A DNA stretch of 64,000 nt from Paenibacillus sp. JZ16 (lineage in GTDB: Bacteria > Bacillota > Bacilli > Paenibacillales > Paenibacillaceae): NCBI RefSeq assembly GCF_015326965.1, contig NZ_CP017659.1, forward strand, positions 5,150,001 to 5,214,000. Direction: 5' to 3'. The first letter of the stretch is position 1; every line of letters starts with the position of its first letter. The notes beneath the pieces were generated by a model, which searched no databases, had not been told where the DNA came from, and saw only the letters and a list, made by a program, of their open reading frames with translations. Positions 1-8,104 of this stretch are shown here, one piece after another. The translations under genes were made by a program, and so were the position numbers.

Positions 1-927
1 AAGTCCAAATTCGATGCCGCCGGCATTCCTTATCCTCCAACCAAGGTGGAAGATGCCTGGGACTGGGATACCTTCGTGAACTATGCCAAGGCATTGACTA
101 CCGATACGAGTGGCAAAACGGCGGCAGATCCCGGCTTTGAAGCTGCCAAAACGCAAGATTACGGGCTTGGCTTTACCGCAGGCCGCGAATTCCATCATTT
201 CTGGGCGGCGAACGCAGCCGGCAGCGGCGTTGTCTCTGCGGACGGCCAGCAGTTCTTATGGGATTCCCCGGAATCGATTGAGGGCATTCAGAAGCTAGCG
301 GATCTGGTCAATAAAGACAAGGTGACCTCCAGCTTCTCCTATACGTGGAACTCGGGTATCGGTTCGGCGGTAGATGCGCTCAGCGGCGGTTATGCCATGG
401 TGATCAGCGGTTCTTGGGACCTCGCCAATATCAAGGGGAACGAAGATATCGGCGTTGGAGTGCTGCCGAAAATAAAGCAGGCCGTGACGATGAATTGCGG
501 AGCACCGCTCGTTGTGTACAACACATCCGAGCATATTGAAGAAGCCAAGAAATTCTATGCCTATATGGTCAACCCGGAGAACAGCTTGAGCCTGCTGAAG
601 TCCGGCGCCTGGCTGCCCAATCAGGCGGATTGGTACACCGATCCCGAGCTGATCGACAAGTGGACGGCGGATCTGCCTGTCAGCGCCAAAGAAACGATAT
701 TGAGCTACTCCACGACCAAGGATGCCATCGTACAATGGCCGGCCTATTATGTTCCCGCTTATCTCCGAATGAACACGGAATACGAGAAGAACATCGATCA
801 GGCCCTATTCGGTGAGAAATCGGTCCAGGAAGTGTACGATTCCGTCATGCCGACCATCAAAACCATGTGGAGAGCGGAAAAGTGTCTGAATAGCCGACAA
901 AATGACGATTACAGGAAAGGGCTATGA
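1..927 (+). CDS. ABC transporter extracellular sugar-binding protein, 3' part
   Basis: The reading frame is open from base 1, so the gene starts before the window; about 308 C-terminal residues are present. The segment resembles family 1 extracellular solute-binding lipoproteins (maltose/sugar type): an early Trp-Asp-Thr-Phe stretch, a mid-protein GGYAMVISGSWDLANIK segment where such proteins carry a Met-x-x-x-Gly-Ser-Trp core, and a late Ala-Tyr-Tyr-Val-Pro-Ala-Tyr region. It would capture a sugar outside the membrane and deliver it to permeases, but no permease gene follows. Downstream lie the 72-bp repeat and a broken tyrS. The last dozen residues (ending ...DDYRKGL) look atypical, so the original 3' end may have been altered. 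Family assignment is fairly safe; the substrate is unknown. Confidence 0.8.
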   Translation, partial: KSKFDAAGIPYPPTKVEDAWDWDTFVNYAKALTTDTSGKTAADPGFEAAKTQDYGLGFTAGREFHHFWAANAAGSGVVSADGQQFLWDSPESIEGIQKLADLVNKDKVTSSFSYTWNSGIGSAVDALSGGYAMVISGSWDLANIKGNEDIGVGVLPKIKQAVTMNCGAPLVVYNTSEHIEEAKKFYAYMVNPENSLSLLKSGAWLPNQADWYTDPELIDKWTADLPVSAKETILSYSTTKDAIVQWPAYYVPAYLRMNTEYEKNIDQALFGEKSVQEVYDSVMPTIKTMWRAEKCLNSRQNDDYRKGL

Positions 928-963
928 ACATGGAGATCGAACGCAAAACTTCGGCCCCGCCAG

Positions 964-1035
964 CTTCCATAAATTCCTTCACAAATCGACGAACTGCTCT
1001 AACGGTCGATCACCGGTAATAAAAGGGATGTAAGC
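964..1035. repeat. left copy of 72-bp perfect direct repeat
   Basis: This 72-base stretch is identical, base for base, to 13031-13102 in the same orientation. In the right copy it is the 3' end of a solute-binding-protein remnant read on the minus strand; here only the 72 bases remain. The two copies bracket the whole peptide-biosynthesis block. Bases 928-963 and 1036-1206 show nothing recognisable. Confidence 0.95.
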
Positions 1036-1206
1036 ATGAATTTCGAAAGCGCATAAGATCAATGCAAGATGCTAAAGCAGTGGCGACTTAAGATGTAAAA
1101 ATGTAGGAGTTTCCCATGCCCGGTAGAGACGGAAGCTTACAGCGGATGGGCGCAGCTGTTCGTTACGATCAAGATGCTCAATTGAAAATGGTAAAGGACT
1201 CATTCT

Positions 1207-1773
1207 AAAACAGCTGGCGGTGCCATCTAGCTGGACCCTGCCAAGACCTCGCCTTACGAGTTCTAACAGTTCTGGCTGAATACCGGTGATCGTGACGTTA
1301 TCAAATACCTGAAATATTTCACCTTCTTGTCCAAGGAAGAGATTGAAGAGCTGGCAGTTAAGGTAGAGACAGATTCAGGCAAGCGCGAAGCGCAAAAGAT
1401 ACTGGCTGAAGAAATGACCAAGTACGTCCATGAGGAAGAAGCGCTGGCACAAGCGCTTAAAATCTCTCAAGCCTTGTTCAGCGGAGATATTAAATCTCTA
1501 ACAGCGGATGAAATCGAGCAGGGCTTCAAAGAAATGCCTACATTCGAATCAACGAAGGAAGCTAAAAATATCGTGGATTGGCTGATAGATCTGGGTATCG
1601 AGCCAACCAAGGGCCAGGCAAGAGAAGACATCAACAATGGTGCGATCTCCATGAATGGTTAAAAGGTCACCGATCTAAATACAGAAGTGAGTGCAGATAC
1701 CTCCTTCGACGGCCGCTTCGCCATCATCCGTAAAGGGAAGAAGAAATACAGCCTTGTAAGATTGGTGGACTAG
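1207..1773 (+). pseudogene. tyrS: tyrosyl-tRNA synthetase C-terminal fragment (degenerate)
   Basis: One continuous frame from about 1207 to the natural stop at 1771 reads as the C-terminal half of TyrS: KTAGGA then LDPAKTSPYEF, QFWLNT, the helical linker, and the S4-like RNA-binding tail with LGIEPTKGQAREDINNGAISMNG and FAIIRKGKKKYSLVRL. Three codons are replaced by stops: TAG at 1228 (normally Trp), TAA at 1264 (normally Tyr) and TAA at 1660 (normally Glu). The N-terminal catalytic half with the HIGH motif is absent. It cannot give a working enzyme, so a functional tyrS must lie elsewhere. It may mark a former recombination point beside the peptide cluster. Confidence 0.9.
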
Positions 1774-1797
1774 GTTCATTTCATTTTGATGAATATG

Positions 1798-1847
1798 CAC
1801 CCCTTAGGAAGACAGGAGAATCTACAGTCTACCTAGGGGGTGTTTTA
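1798..1847 (+). terminator. terminator after tyrS remnant
   Basis: CACCCCTTAGG pairs with CCTAGGGGGTG with one mismatch, followed by a T-rich run. It lies 25 bases after the tyrS stop and is probably the old tyrS terminator. Confidence 0.7.
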
Positions 1848-1973
1848 TCCTTCTGCTGGTATCAGTAACAATCAGTGGAAAAAATCAGGTACTGCATTCG
1901 TCTGTGGATTGGTAGAAGAGGGGGGCCAAGTAGGAAGAGCAGCCCTGTTTCTCGTAAAAGGGGATATGATCAT

Positions 1974-2025
1974 CATAGGGCTGTCCTAACTAGTCAAGAA
2001 ATGGCTAATTGGAACAGCCTTTTTT
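1974..2025 (+). terminator. degenerate hairpin, GGCTGTCC...GGAACAGCC plus T-run
   Basis: An imperfect inverted repeat (GGGCTGTCCTAACTAG and its mate AATTGGAACAGCC) ends in six T. This shape is typical of terminators at insertion sequence ends in Paenibacillus/Bacillus. A related GGGACAGCCC lies at about 13385, in inverse orientation, on the far side of the peptide cluster. Confidence 0.55.
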
Positions 2026-2208
2026 GTTGAGAGCTGAGTATCAAATAGATTATTAGTTTAGCTGTAAAGCGTATTCACTGCATTTATAGAGAAAAAATAA
2101 ATATAACACCAAAAATTGTAAATGTAAATGATAGATTACACATAAAATAGAATTATTATGTATTATTATGTATTTAAAGGTTGAATATGGTTAACGGAGC
2201 TGATGGCT

Positions 2209-3198
2209 ATGAAAGTACATATTTTTGTTACAAATGATTGTAATTTGAGCTGCGATTACTGTTATGTATCTGGACTAAGAGAGAAACTGTATTTCGGTTC
2301 AGAGCTTGTTAATTCGTTGATCACTTTCATTAATAACGTGTTAGAACTTAATAAATCTGAGAGTGTAACCCTGAATTTTTTTGGGGGAGAACCTTTACTT
2401 AATAAGCGTGTGATAGAAGACATTATTAAAGCATCAAACAAAATAAAAGTAAAAACATATTTTATGATGACAACAAACGGAACATTATTGACGAAAAGTA
2501 ACATAGATTTTCTTGTAAAACATAATTTTATTTTATCAGTTAGCATTGATGGTACACCAGAGGTTCACAATCGATACAGAACTTATTCTAATGGAGAACC
2601 TTCTTGGGAGAAAATAGCACCTAATTTAGAGTATTTATTAGAGAAGCTCCCTCATGTGACTGCGCGAATAACTTATAATACTGAAAGTGTCTCTAAGCTT
2701 TATCCCAGTGTTGTATTTGTATCTGAACTAGGTTTTCAAGAAATTAAACCCATACCTGATTTTTTTGATGAAAAATGGGATGAGGAGCATTTTTTAATAC
2801 TTAGAGAACAATTTAAGTATCTTGAAAGCTTCTCACAGAATAATAAAAATATCCATCTTTCCGTTTTGGATAGAACTTTAAAAATACAAGGAGATTGTAG
2901 TGGAGGAGTCAGTAGTTTCGCAGTTAATGCCAATGGAGATATATATCCTTGTAACTATGTTGTAGGTGAAGAACAGTTTTGCATAGGAAATATTAAAGAT
3001 AGTGAAAAGTATGAATTGCATACCTTTCCTACTGATCATTCAGAACGATTTGAGTGTGAAGGTTGTTCTTATTTTAAATCATGTACAAGCTCTAGATGTA
3101 TATTTGTGAATTATAAAATGACTGGCGAAATGTGCAAACCGAGTGGATTCTTTTGCGCTTATGAGCGTTTGGAATGCTCTTATGCTAAGACAAAATAG
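2209..3198 (+). CDS. radical SAM/SPASM peptide maturase 1
   Basis: A 329-residue radical SAM enzyme. The N terminus holds the [4Fe-4S] motif C-x3-C-x2-C (CNLSCDYC), followed by the SAM-binding FFGGEP segment. The C-terminal third carries a Cys-rich SPASM-type region (DCSGG, YPCNY, CEGCSYFKSC, SRC, MCKP, FFCAYERL) for auxiliary clusters. Such enzymes install thioether or other radical crosslinks on ribosomal peptides. GGAG sits 9 bases before the ATG at 2209 and only 3 before the ATG at 2203, so 2209 is preferred. It lies 68 bases upstream of the 49-residue precursor and is the first gene of the cluster. Base composition is very AT-rich, unlike the genes after 13.5 kb, which suggests acquisition. 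The exact chemistry cannot be read from sequence. Confidence 0.9.
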   Translation: MKVHIFVTNDCNLSCDYCYVSGLREKLYFGSELVNSLITFINNVLELNKSESVTLNFFGGEPLLNKRVIEDIIKASNKIKVKTYFMMTTNGTLLTKSNIDFLVKHNFILSVSIDGTPEVHNRYRTYSNGEPSWEKIAPNLEYLLEKLPHVTARITYNTESVSKLYPSVVFVSELGFQEIKPIPDFFDEKWDEEHFLILREQFKYLESFSQNNKNIHLSVLDRTLKIQGDCSGGVSSFAVNANGDIYPCNYVVGEEQFCIGNIKDSEKYELHTFPTDHSERFECEGCSYFKSCTSSRCIFVNYKMTGEMCKPSGFFCAYERLECSYAKTK

Positions 3199-3266
3199 TT
3201 ATCTTATAGCTTGATAATTTTGAAAAGCTATATGATATAGAGCCTGATTTGAAAGGAGGTGAGAAG

Positions 3267-3416
3267 ATGAAAATTAATCCTGAGAAAAAGGAAGATTTGA
3301 AGTTAGATGTTAAAGGTTTTGGTTGTTGGAATGATTGTAATGTTTATTACGCTAATGATACAAGTACTTATGGATGTGGGTGGAAACCAACTCCTCATAA
3401 TAGTTGGTTTTCATAG
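3267..3416 (+). CDS. candidate RiPP precursor peptide, 49 aa, three Cys
   Basis: A small gene with an excellent ribosome site (AAAGGAGGTGAGAAG then ATG). The product has 49 residues: a charged, Lys/Glu/Asp-rich leader (residues 1-16), then a Gly-Phe-Gly break and a Cys/Trp/Tyr/Asn-rich core with Cys20, Cys24 and Cys37 (C-x3-C-x12-C), ending in ...HNSWFS. A split between a polar leader and an aromatic/Cys core, placed between two radical SAM/SPASM genes, is what a thioether-type RiPP precursor should look like. A strong terminator follows 14 bases after the stop, which would let the precursor transcript outnumber the maturase transcript. I do not recognise the core as any characterised peptide. 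Clusters of the CLI_3235-type Cys-rich bacteriocin class have a comparable gene set, but membership is my inference. Confidence 0.85.
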   Translation: MKINPEKKEDLKLDVKGFGCWNDCNVYYANDTSTYGCGWKPTPHNSWFS

Positions 3417-3429
3417 TAAGTTTGTAAAA

Positions 3430-3465
3430 AGGTGCGTTGTGACTGCAACGCACCTTTTTACTTAA
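3430..3465 (+). terminator. terminator/attenuator after precursor gene
   Basis: AAGGTGCGTTG and CAACGCACCTT form a perfect 11-bp stem with a short loop, followed by TTTTTACTT. It separates the precursor from the next radical SAM gene, a usual way to make more precursor than enzyme. Confidence 0.9.
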
Positions 3466-3575
3466 TGTATTGTAGATCTAATGAGCAGCCCATTCCTGAT
3501 AATTTTTCAACCTGTCAGTCAGTGAAGTATGAGTGAGAAACAATGATCTGTTAATTTATAATGGGGTGAAAATTA

Positions 3576-4805
3576 ATGATGCCAAGTCCTAGAGTTAGAT
3601 TTAATAAAAACTATAGAAAATTAATAAAGAACGAATACATGATTTTAGGAAACATTTTTAATGGTCTTTGGATAAAATGTCCAACATATGTATATGAGTT
3701 TCTAAATAATTGGATTGAAAAAGAATATACTGTTAGCAATATGCTTGATGAATGTATGGATGTAGATACAAAGGAATATCTAAGTAATATGATCAAAACA
3801 TTGGTTGGTATTGAAATCATTGATTATTATGACAAACATACACCAGATAATAAAGCAATAAAACATGTAACATTTGAGTTAACTACTGGTTGTAATTTAA
3901 GATGTAGCCATTGTTGTGTAAGTTGTGGGGAAATTGCCCGAGAGGATATGAGTTTTGAACTGTTAAAACAATTAATTAAATGGTGTGAGAAAAATGAAAT
4001 TCGGAGTATTGCGTTGACTGGTGGAGAAATATTCATTCGGCATGACATTTGGGATATTTTAAACTATGTAAGAGCAAATTTCACTGGTTCAATTGAAATT
4101 ATGACTAATGGAACTTTATTAAGGGAAAAGATGATTCCTGATCTTAAAGCCCTGGTTGATTACATTTCGATCAGTCTTGACGGTTATGATGAAGAAAGTG
4201 TATTGAAGATTCGTGGTCCAAAGGTTTTCAACAAAGTTAAGAGCACCATAAAAAGTTTGCAACAATCGGGACTTGAAAATATTAGTCTTTCTATGGTTTT
4301 GACCAAGGACATGATAACACACCAAAACAAGTTCCGAGAATTATGTTTATCTCTAGGTGTTACCCCCATTATGAGAGTTTTTACTCCTGAAGGTAGGGCA
4401 GATAGTAATTACGAGACCCTGAGTCCCCCATTCAAAATAAAGAACAAGAATGAACTTACAGAAGTAGAGCTAACTAGTCTTCAGAATGCTATAAATTTTA
4501 AATGTAGCTGTAATCTTAGCTCTAAAATATTCGTATGTTGTGATGGGTCCATATATCCCTGCTTTTTGACTAAAAATGAGAAGAATAGATTAGGGAGTAC
4601 CAATGATTTGTTAGACGGTAAGTTAAAAGAAGCTGAGATAGTTCCGATTGTAGATACAATAGACGAATGCCGAGATTGTGATGTGAGGTATTTCTGCGCT
4701 ACAGCATGTCCGGGACATGATAGAAATATTTTTATGAATGAGAAATATAGAAGTGAGATGTGTGATCAAATGAAGCCTTATTACAATATGATTGTATGGA
4801 AATGA
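3576..4805 (+). CDS. radical SAM/SPASM peptide maturase 2 with N-terminal recognition domain
   Basis: A 409-residue enzyme in three parts. Residues 1-90 resemble a PqqD-like peptide recognition element. Residues 95-300 are the radical SAM barrel, with CNLRCSHC giving Cys106, Cys110 and Cys113, then LTGGE and the ISISLDG strand. The C-terminal SPASM/twitch region has CSCNL, FVCC, YPCF, CRDCDVRYFC, CPG and MCDQ for auxiliary Fe-S clusters. The built-in recognition domain suggests that this enzyme binds the leader of the 49-residue precursor 160 bases upstream. Its last codons overlap the following protease gene by 10 bases, so translation is probably coupled. AT-rich like its neighbours. It resembles the maturases of Cys-rich clostridial peptides; the type of crosslink is unknown. 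Confidence 0.9.
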   Translation: MMPSPRVRFNKNYRKLIKNEYMILGNIFNGLWIKCPTYVYEFLNNWIEKEYTVSNMLDECMDVDTKEYLSNMIKTLVGIEIIDYYDKHTPDNKAIKHVTFELTTGCNLRCSHCCVSCGEIAREDMSFELLKQLIKWCEKNEIRSIALTGGEIFIRHDIWDILNYVRANFTGSIEIMTNGTLLREKMIPDLKALVDYISISLDGYDEESVLKIRGPKVFNKVKSTIKSLQQSGLENISLSMVLTKDMITHQNKFRELCLSLGVTPIMRVFTPEGRADSNYETLSPPFKIKNKNELTEVELTSLQNAINFKCSCNLSSKIFVCCDGSIYPCFLTKNEKNRLGSTNDLLDGKLKEAEIVPIVDTIDECRDCDVRYFCATACPGHDRNIFMNEKYRSEMCDQMKPYYNMIVWK

Positions 4806-5764
4806 ATAGCACTACTCCAATTCTATATGAAAAGAAAATTACGGTAGCAGTTATTGATAGTGGACTCAGTAGTTTGCAGGTCAATACTAAAATCAAATTT
4901 TCATGCAGCTTGTTAGGGGACGATAGTATTGAAGATGGACATGGACATGGTACTGGTTTGGTAGGTATGTTAAGTGAATTTTGTGGCAACAGGATAGAAT
5001 TCATAATTATTAAAGTTTTAGACGATAACTGCAGAGGTTCATCAAAAACACTCATAAAAGCGATGGATATTGCCATTGACTTGCAACCGGATATTATAAA
5101 TCTTAGTTTGGGCACTGAAGACATGTCTTTGAGAAGCGAATTTGTAACAAAATGCAAACTAGCTATCACTAAAGATATTCTTCTAATAACGACAACGAAT
5201 GAGAATGAAAGAAGTCTACCTTTTATATTAGATGAAACTATAAGAATAAAATCGAGTAAACAAATCGTTGATACTGAACAATTATATATAGATCAATATT
5301 CTACATTTTATACTTTAGGCATCCCGCACATCGTTCCTTGGAAAAATGGCAAGTACGTTTTTATTAATCGAAATAGTTTCGCTCCCCCTTATTTCATTCG
5401 TAAGTTTTTGGATTATAAATTGAGAAATTCCTTGAATAACTATAGCACTGTGACTGAAATTAAGAAAAATTGTTCCAATATTGCTGAACTTAAAACTAAG
5501 GAATTAAAATTTGAGATCCCATCTGATTTTGATTTTTACAGAAGTCTACTTGAAATCACACAAAGGTATATTCCTCAGTTTGAAGAACAAAAAATAACAT
5601 TTGCTCAAGGTTTAAAAATGAATGACTGTATAGACATATTAGTAGATACAGAAAAAAAATTTGGGATAAAGATACCTTTTACCTATTTCAACATTAATGA
5701 CTTTACTTATATCTCAAATTTATCTAACAAAATTAATAAAGTGCTCTATTTTCATCTTTCTTAG
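4796..5764 (+). CDS. subtilisin-like (S8) protease fused to an acyl-carrier-like domain
   Basis: A 322-residue protein without a signal peptide. Residues 12-200 keep a compact subtilase fold: Asp21 in AVIDSG, His51 in GHGHGTG, a possible oxyanion Asn135 in TTTNEN, and Ser194 in RNSFAPP in place of the usual GTSMAAP. Residues about 240-322 resemble a small carrier protein (DILVDTEKKFGIKIP, then NDFTYISNLSNKI), but the phosphopantetheine Ser of the DSL motif is absent (NDCID). Inference: it removes the leader from the modified peptide, and the tail docks it to the maturase or substrate. The ABC exporter of the cluster lacks a C39 peptidase domain, so a separate leader protease is needed. Acyl-carrier-related proteins are known as separate genes in some Cys-rich peptide systems; a fusion to a protease is unusual. 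Confidence 0.8.
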   Translation: MEMNSTTPILYEKKITVAVIDSGLSSLQVNTKIKFSCSLLGDDSIEDGHGHGTGLVGMLSEFCGNRIEFIIIKVLDDNCRGSSKTLIKAMDIAIDLQPDIINLSLGTEDMSLRSEFVTKCKLAITKDILLITTTNENERSLPFILDETIRIKSSKQIVDTEQLYIDQYSTFYTLGIPHIVPWKNGKYVFINRNSFAPPYFIRKFLDYKLRNSLNNYSTVTEIKKNCSNIAELKTKELKFEIPSDFDFYRSLLEITQRYIPQFEEQKITFAQGLKMNDCIDILVDTEKKFGIKIPFTYFNINDFTYISNLSNKINKVLYFHLS

Positions 5765-5772
5765 GAGGAACT

Positions 5773-7442
5773 ATGAGCAAACATAAGCGAATGATCATCG
5801 ATCAAATAAAAAAACTGAAGATGCAGATTATAGGGATTATTTTCTTAACGATAATTGCCGCAATAATCGAGCTATCTATTCCATACCTTACTCAGAAGAT
5901 TATCGATTTAGGAATATTGCATAAGGATTTTCAATTTGTAGTTCTATTAACATGTCTAATAATTGTGCTTTATATTATGTTATCCGTAATGAATTCTTGC
6001 ATTAATCTAATGTTTGCAAAGGCAAGTGTAGAAGTTATTACTAATCTAAAAAAGGACATAATTACAAGGTTGCTCAGGTTTCCGGTTTCGTTTTTTGATA
6101 AGAATAAAACAGGATATGTCATTTCCAGAGTAGAAGAAATTGATACACTTAATGCATTGTTTTCTCCCGTTTTGATGGTTTTTTTAAAAAGTGTTATTTC
6201 ATTTATCGGAGCATTTTTTGTAATTCTGGCTATACGTTGGGAGTTGCTCCTGTTTGCACTAGTTTGTTTACCTGTTCTCTTTTTTATCACTAGATATACT
6301 TCCAAACAAGTATTAAACACATCAAAGGAATTAAATGAATCAGCTGCAGAAGTTCAAGGTGAAATTCATGAAGATATTGCAGGTTTATCTGAAATGAAAA
6401 ATTTCAATCTTGAAGAACATAAAGAATCTGAAATTAAGAAGTATTTTAGTGTGATTGCGAAAAAGTTAATGAGAAGGAATGTTTTTACAGTTGTTGGCAA
6501 TGAGGCGAATTCCTTATTTGCCCTTATATCAAGGTCGATGTTTATCATTTTAATAAGCTATTACATTATTAATGGGGAGCTGACGGTTGGATCATACTTT
6601 TCATTGTTATCGTATATATCCAATTTGTTTACTCCTGTACAGATGTTCTCATCCATTAGTCTCTCCATTCAACCTGCCATTGCAGTCTTATCCAGAATGA
6701 GCTTTTTTATGGACAACGAAATTGAAGAAGGAAGCAAAGGGACAGTATTAATTAACAATATTAATACTATTCAGTTCAAAAAGGTTTACTTCTCCTACCC
6801 TGACAACGAGCGAGAAGTCTTACGTGATATAAATATAGAACTAAGTGAAGGAAAAAATTTGTTTGTGTATGGGCCTAATGGAAGCGGGAAGTCAACAATT
6901 GTAAAATTATTACTGGGGTTTTATACTAATTATGGCGGAGAAATTTTAGTGAATGGATACAATCTCAAGGACATAAATATTAATGATTTGAGAAGAAAAA
7001 TAGGAATTGTTTCTCAGAAAATATACTTATTTTCTGGTAGTATCATGGATAATATTAAACAATGGGATGGGGGAATCACAGACGAGGAAGTTTATCGTGT
7101 TTTGGAGGAGTATGGATTATCAAGTGTTTTGAAAGATGAAAGTTATCATCATATTGGTGAGTCAGGAAAGAACTTATCAGGTGGTCAAATGCAAGAGATT
7201 GCACTCTCAAGAGCAGTTTTGAGACGACCGAGTTTATTTATTTTTGATGAGCCGACTTCGAACTTAGATATACAAAAAAAGAAAAATTTGTACAGCTCTT
7301 GAATAAGCTAAAAAACAACTTATGTATAATTATAACACACGACGATTACTTGATGTCAAAAATGGATCGTGAGCAAGATATACTTTTAGATATATCCGAT
7401 CCTGAGCTGTTGCGAAAGAGGAATGAGGTATGTCAAATCTAA
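5773..7442 (+). CDS. ABC exporter (TMD-NBD), last 56 codons in the -1 frame
   Basis: Start ATG is 4 bases after TTAGGAGGAA. The zero frame (5773-7302, 509 aa) gives a six-helix exporter domain (residues about 15-310) and a nucleotide-binding domain with GPNGSGKST, the Q-loop, LSGGQ and LFIFDEPTS, then stops soon after the D-loop. The -1 frame from 7281 continues the same domain: a linker, the switch His in ITHDDYL, and a tail that ends at 7440-7442, overlapping the next gene by 13 bases. The joined product is 556 aa, a normal size. The switch point is A-AAA-AAG in the zero frame. Either a programmed -1 frameshift makes two forms, or one A has been lost from the run by mutation or misreading. 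Likely role: export of the finished peptide. Confidence 0.85.
7275..7281 (+). promoter_or_regulatory. slippery heptamer A-AAA-AAG
   Basis: In the zero frame the codons are CAA-AAA-AAG, so tRNAs can slip back one base, as at E. coli dnaX. Slippage puts the ribosome exactly into the frame that completes the ABC domain. I see no strong upstream Shine-Dalgarno stimulator or downstream stem, so a plain indel in the A-run is an equally good explanation. Confidence 0.5.
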
Positions 7443-8104
7443 TCTTGATTGCTGATGATGAAATAGATATCGTGAATCTACTCCAAAATTATTTCGAAAT
7501 CAATGGTTATCGGGTTATCACAGCAAGGAGTGGGACCGAAGTATTGCAGCAAGTTGAGTTTGATCCAGATCTTATTTTACTGGATATTCATATGCCAGAT
7601 CTGGATGGCATTGAGGTTTGTACACGGATACGCAATTTTGTGTCCTGTCCTATTCTGTTTTTAACGGCAAAGGTAGAAGAGGCCGATAAGCTCAATGGAT
7701 TCCGTGTCGGTGGGGACGACTATATTGTCAAGCCATTCAGCATTGAGGAGGTAGGGGCTAGAGTATCTGCACACTTGCGTCGCGAGCAGAGGCAGCGTTA
7801 TAAGACCCAATCGAAATTCATTGATGATTTAGTCGTTGATTATTCTGCACGTGCTGTTTATTATCAAAACGGACCAATTTCATTTGCCAAAAAAGAATTT
7901 GATATTATTGAATTGCTATCCATGAACAAGGGTCAGATTTTTGATAAAGAGCGGATTTATGAACGAGTATGGGGGTATGACAGCGAGGGAGACAGCGCCG
8001 TTGTCGTTGAGCATATTCGAAGAATTCGAGCCAAATTAGCTTCGGTGAACAGTCATACGTATATTGCAACCATATGGGGTGTGGGATACAGATGGGTAGG
8101 ATAA
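7430..8104 (+). CDS. OmpR-family response regulator
   Basis: A 224-residue two-domain regulator. The receiver domain (1-115) has the acidic pair in IADDEID, the phosphorylated Asp in LLDIHMP and the conserved Lys in VKPFS. A winged-helix DNA-binding domain follows (about 125-222), ending in TIWGVGYRWVG. The start overlaps the -1-frame tail of the exporter gene and the end overlaps the sensor kinase start, so the three are co-transcribed and translationally linked. It probably controls the MacB/FtsX transporter downstream, as in Bce-type peptide-resistance modules. Base composition begins to return to normal here compared with the AT-rich maturase genes. Confidence 0.93.
   Translation: MSNLILIADDEIDIVNLLQNYFEINGYRVITARSGTEVLQQVEFDPDLILLDIHMPDLDGIEVCTRIRNFVSCPILFLTAKVEEADKLNGFRVGGDDYIVKPFSIEEVGARVSAHLRREQRQRYKTQSKFIDDLVVDYSARAVYYQNGPISFAKKEFDIIELLSMNKGQIFDKERIYERVWGYDSEGDSAVVVEHIRRIRAKLASVNSHTYIATIWGVGYRWVG

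Noticed and set aside
1036..1206. Possible T-box or other leader RNA ahead of the tyrS remnant
   Set aside because: I could not find a T-box sequence or specifier hairpin; the stretch is featureless to my reading.
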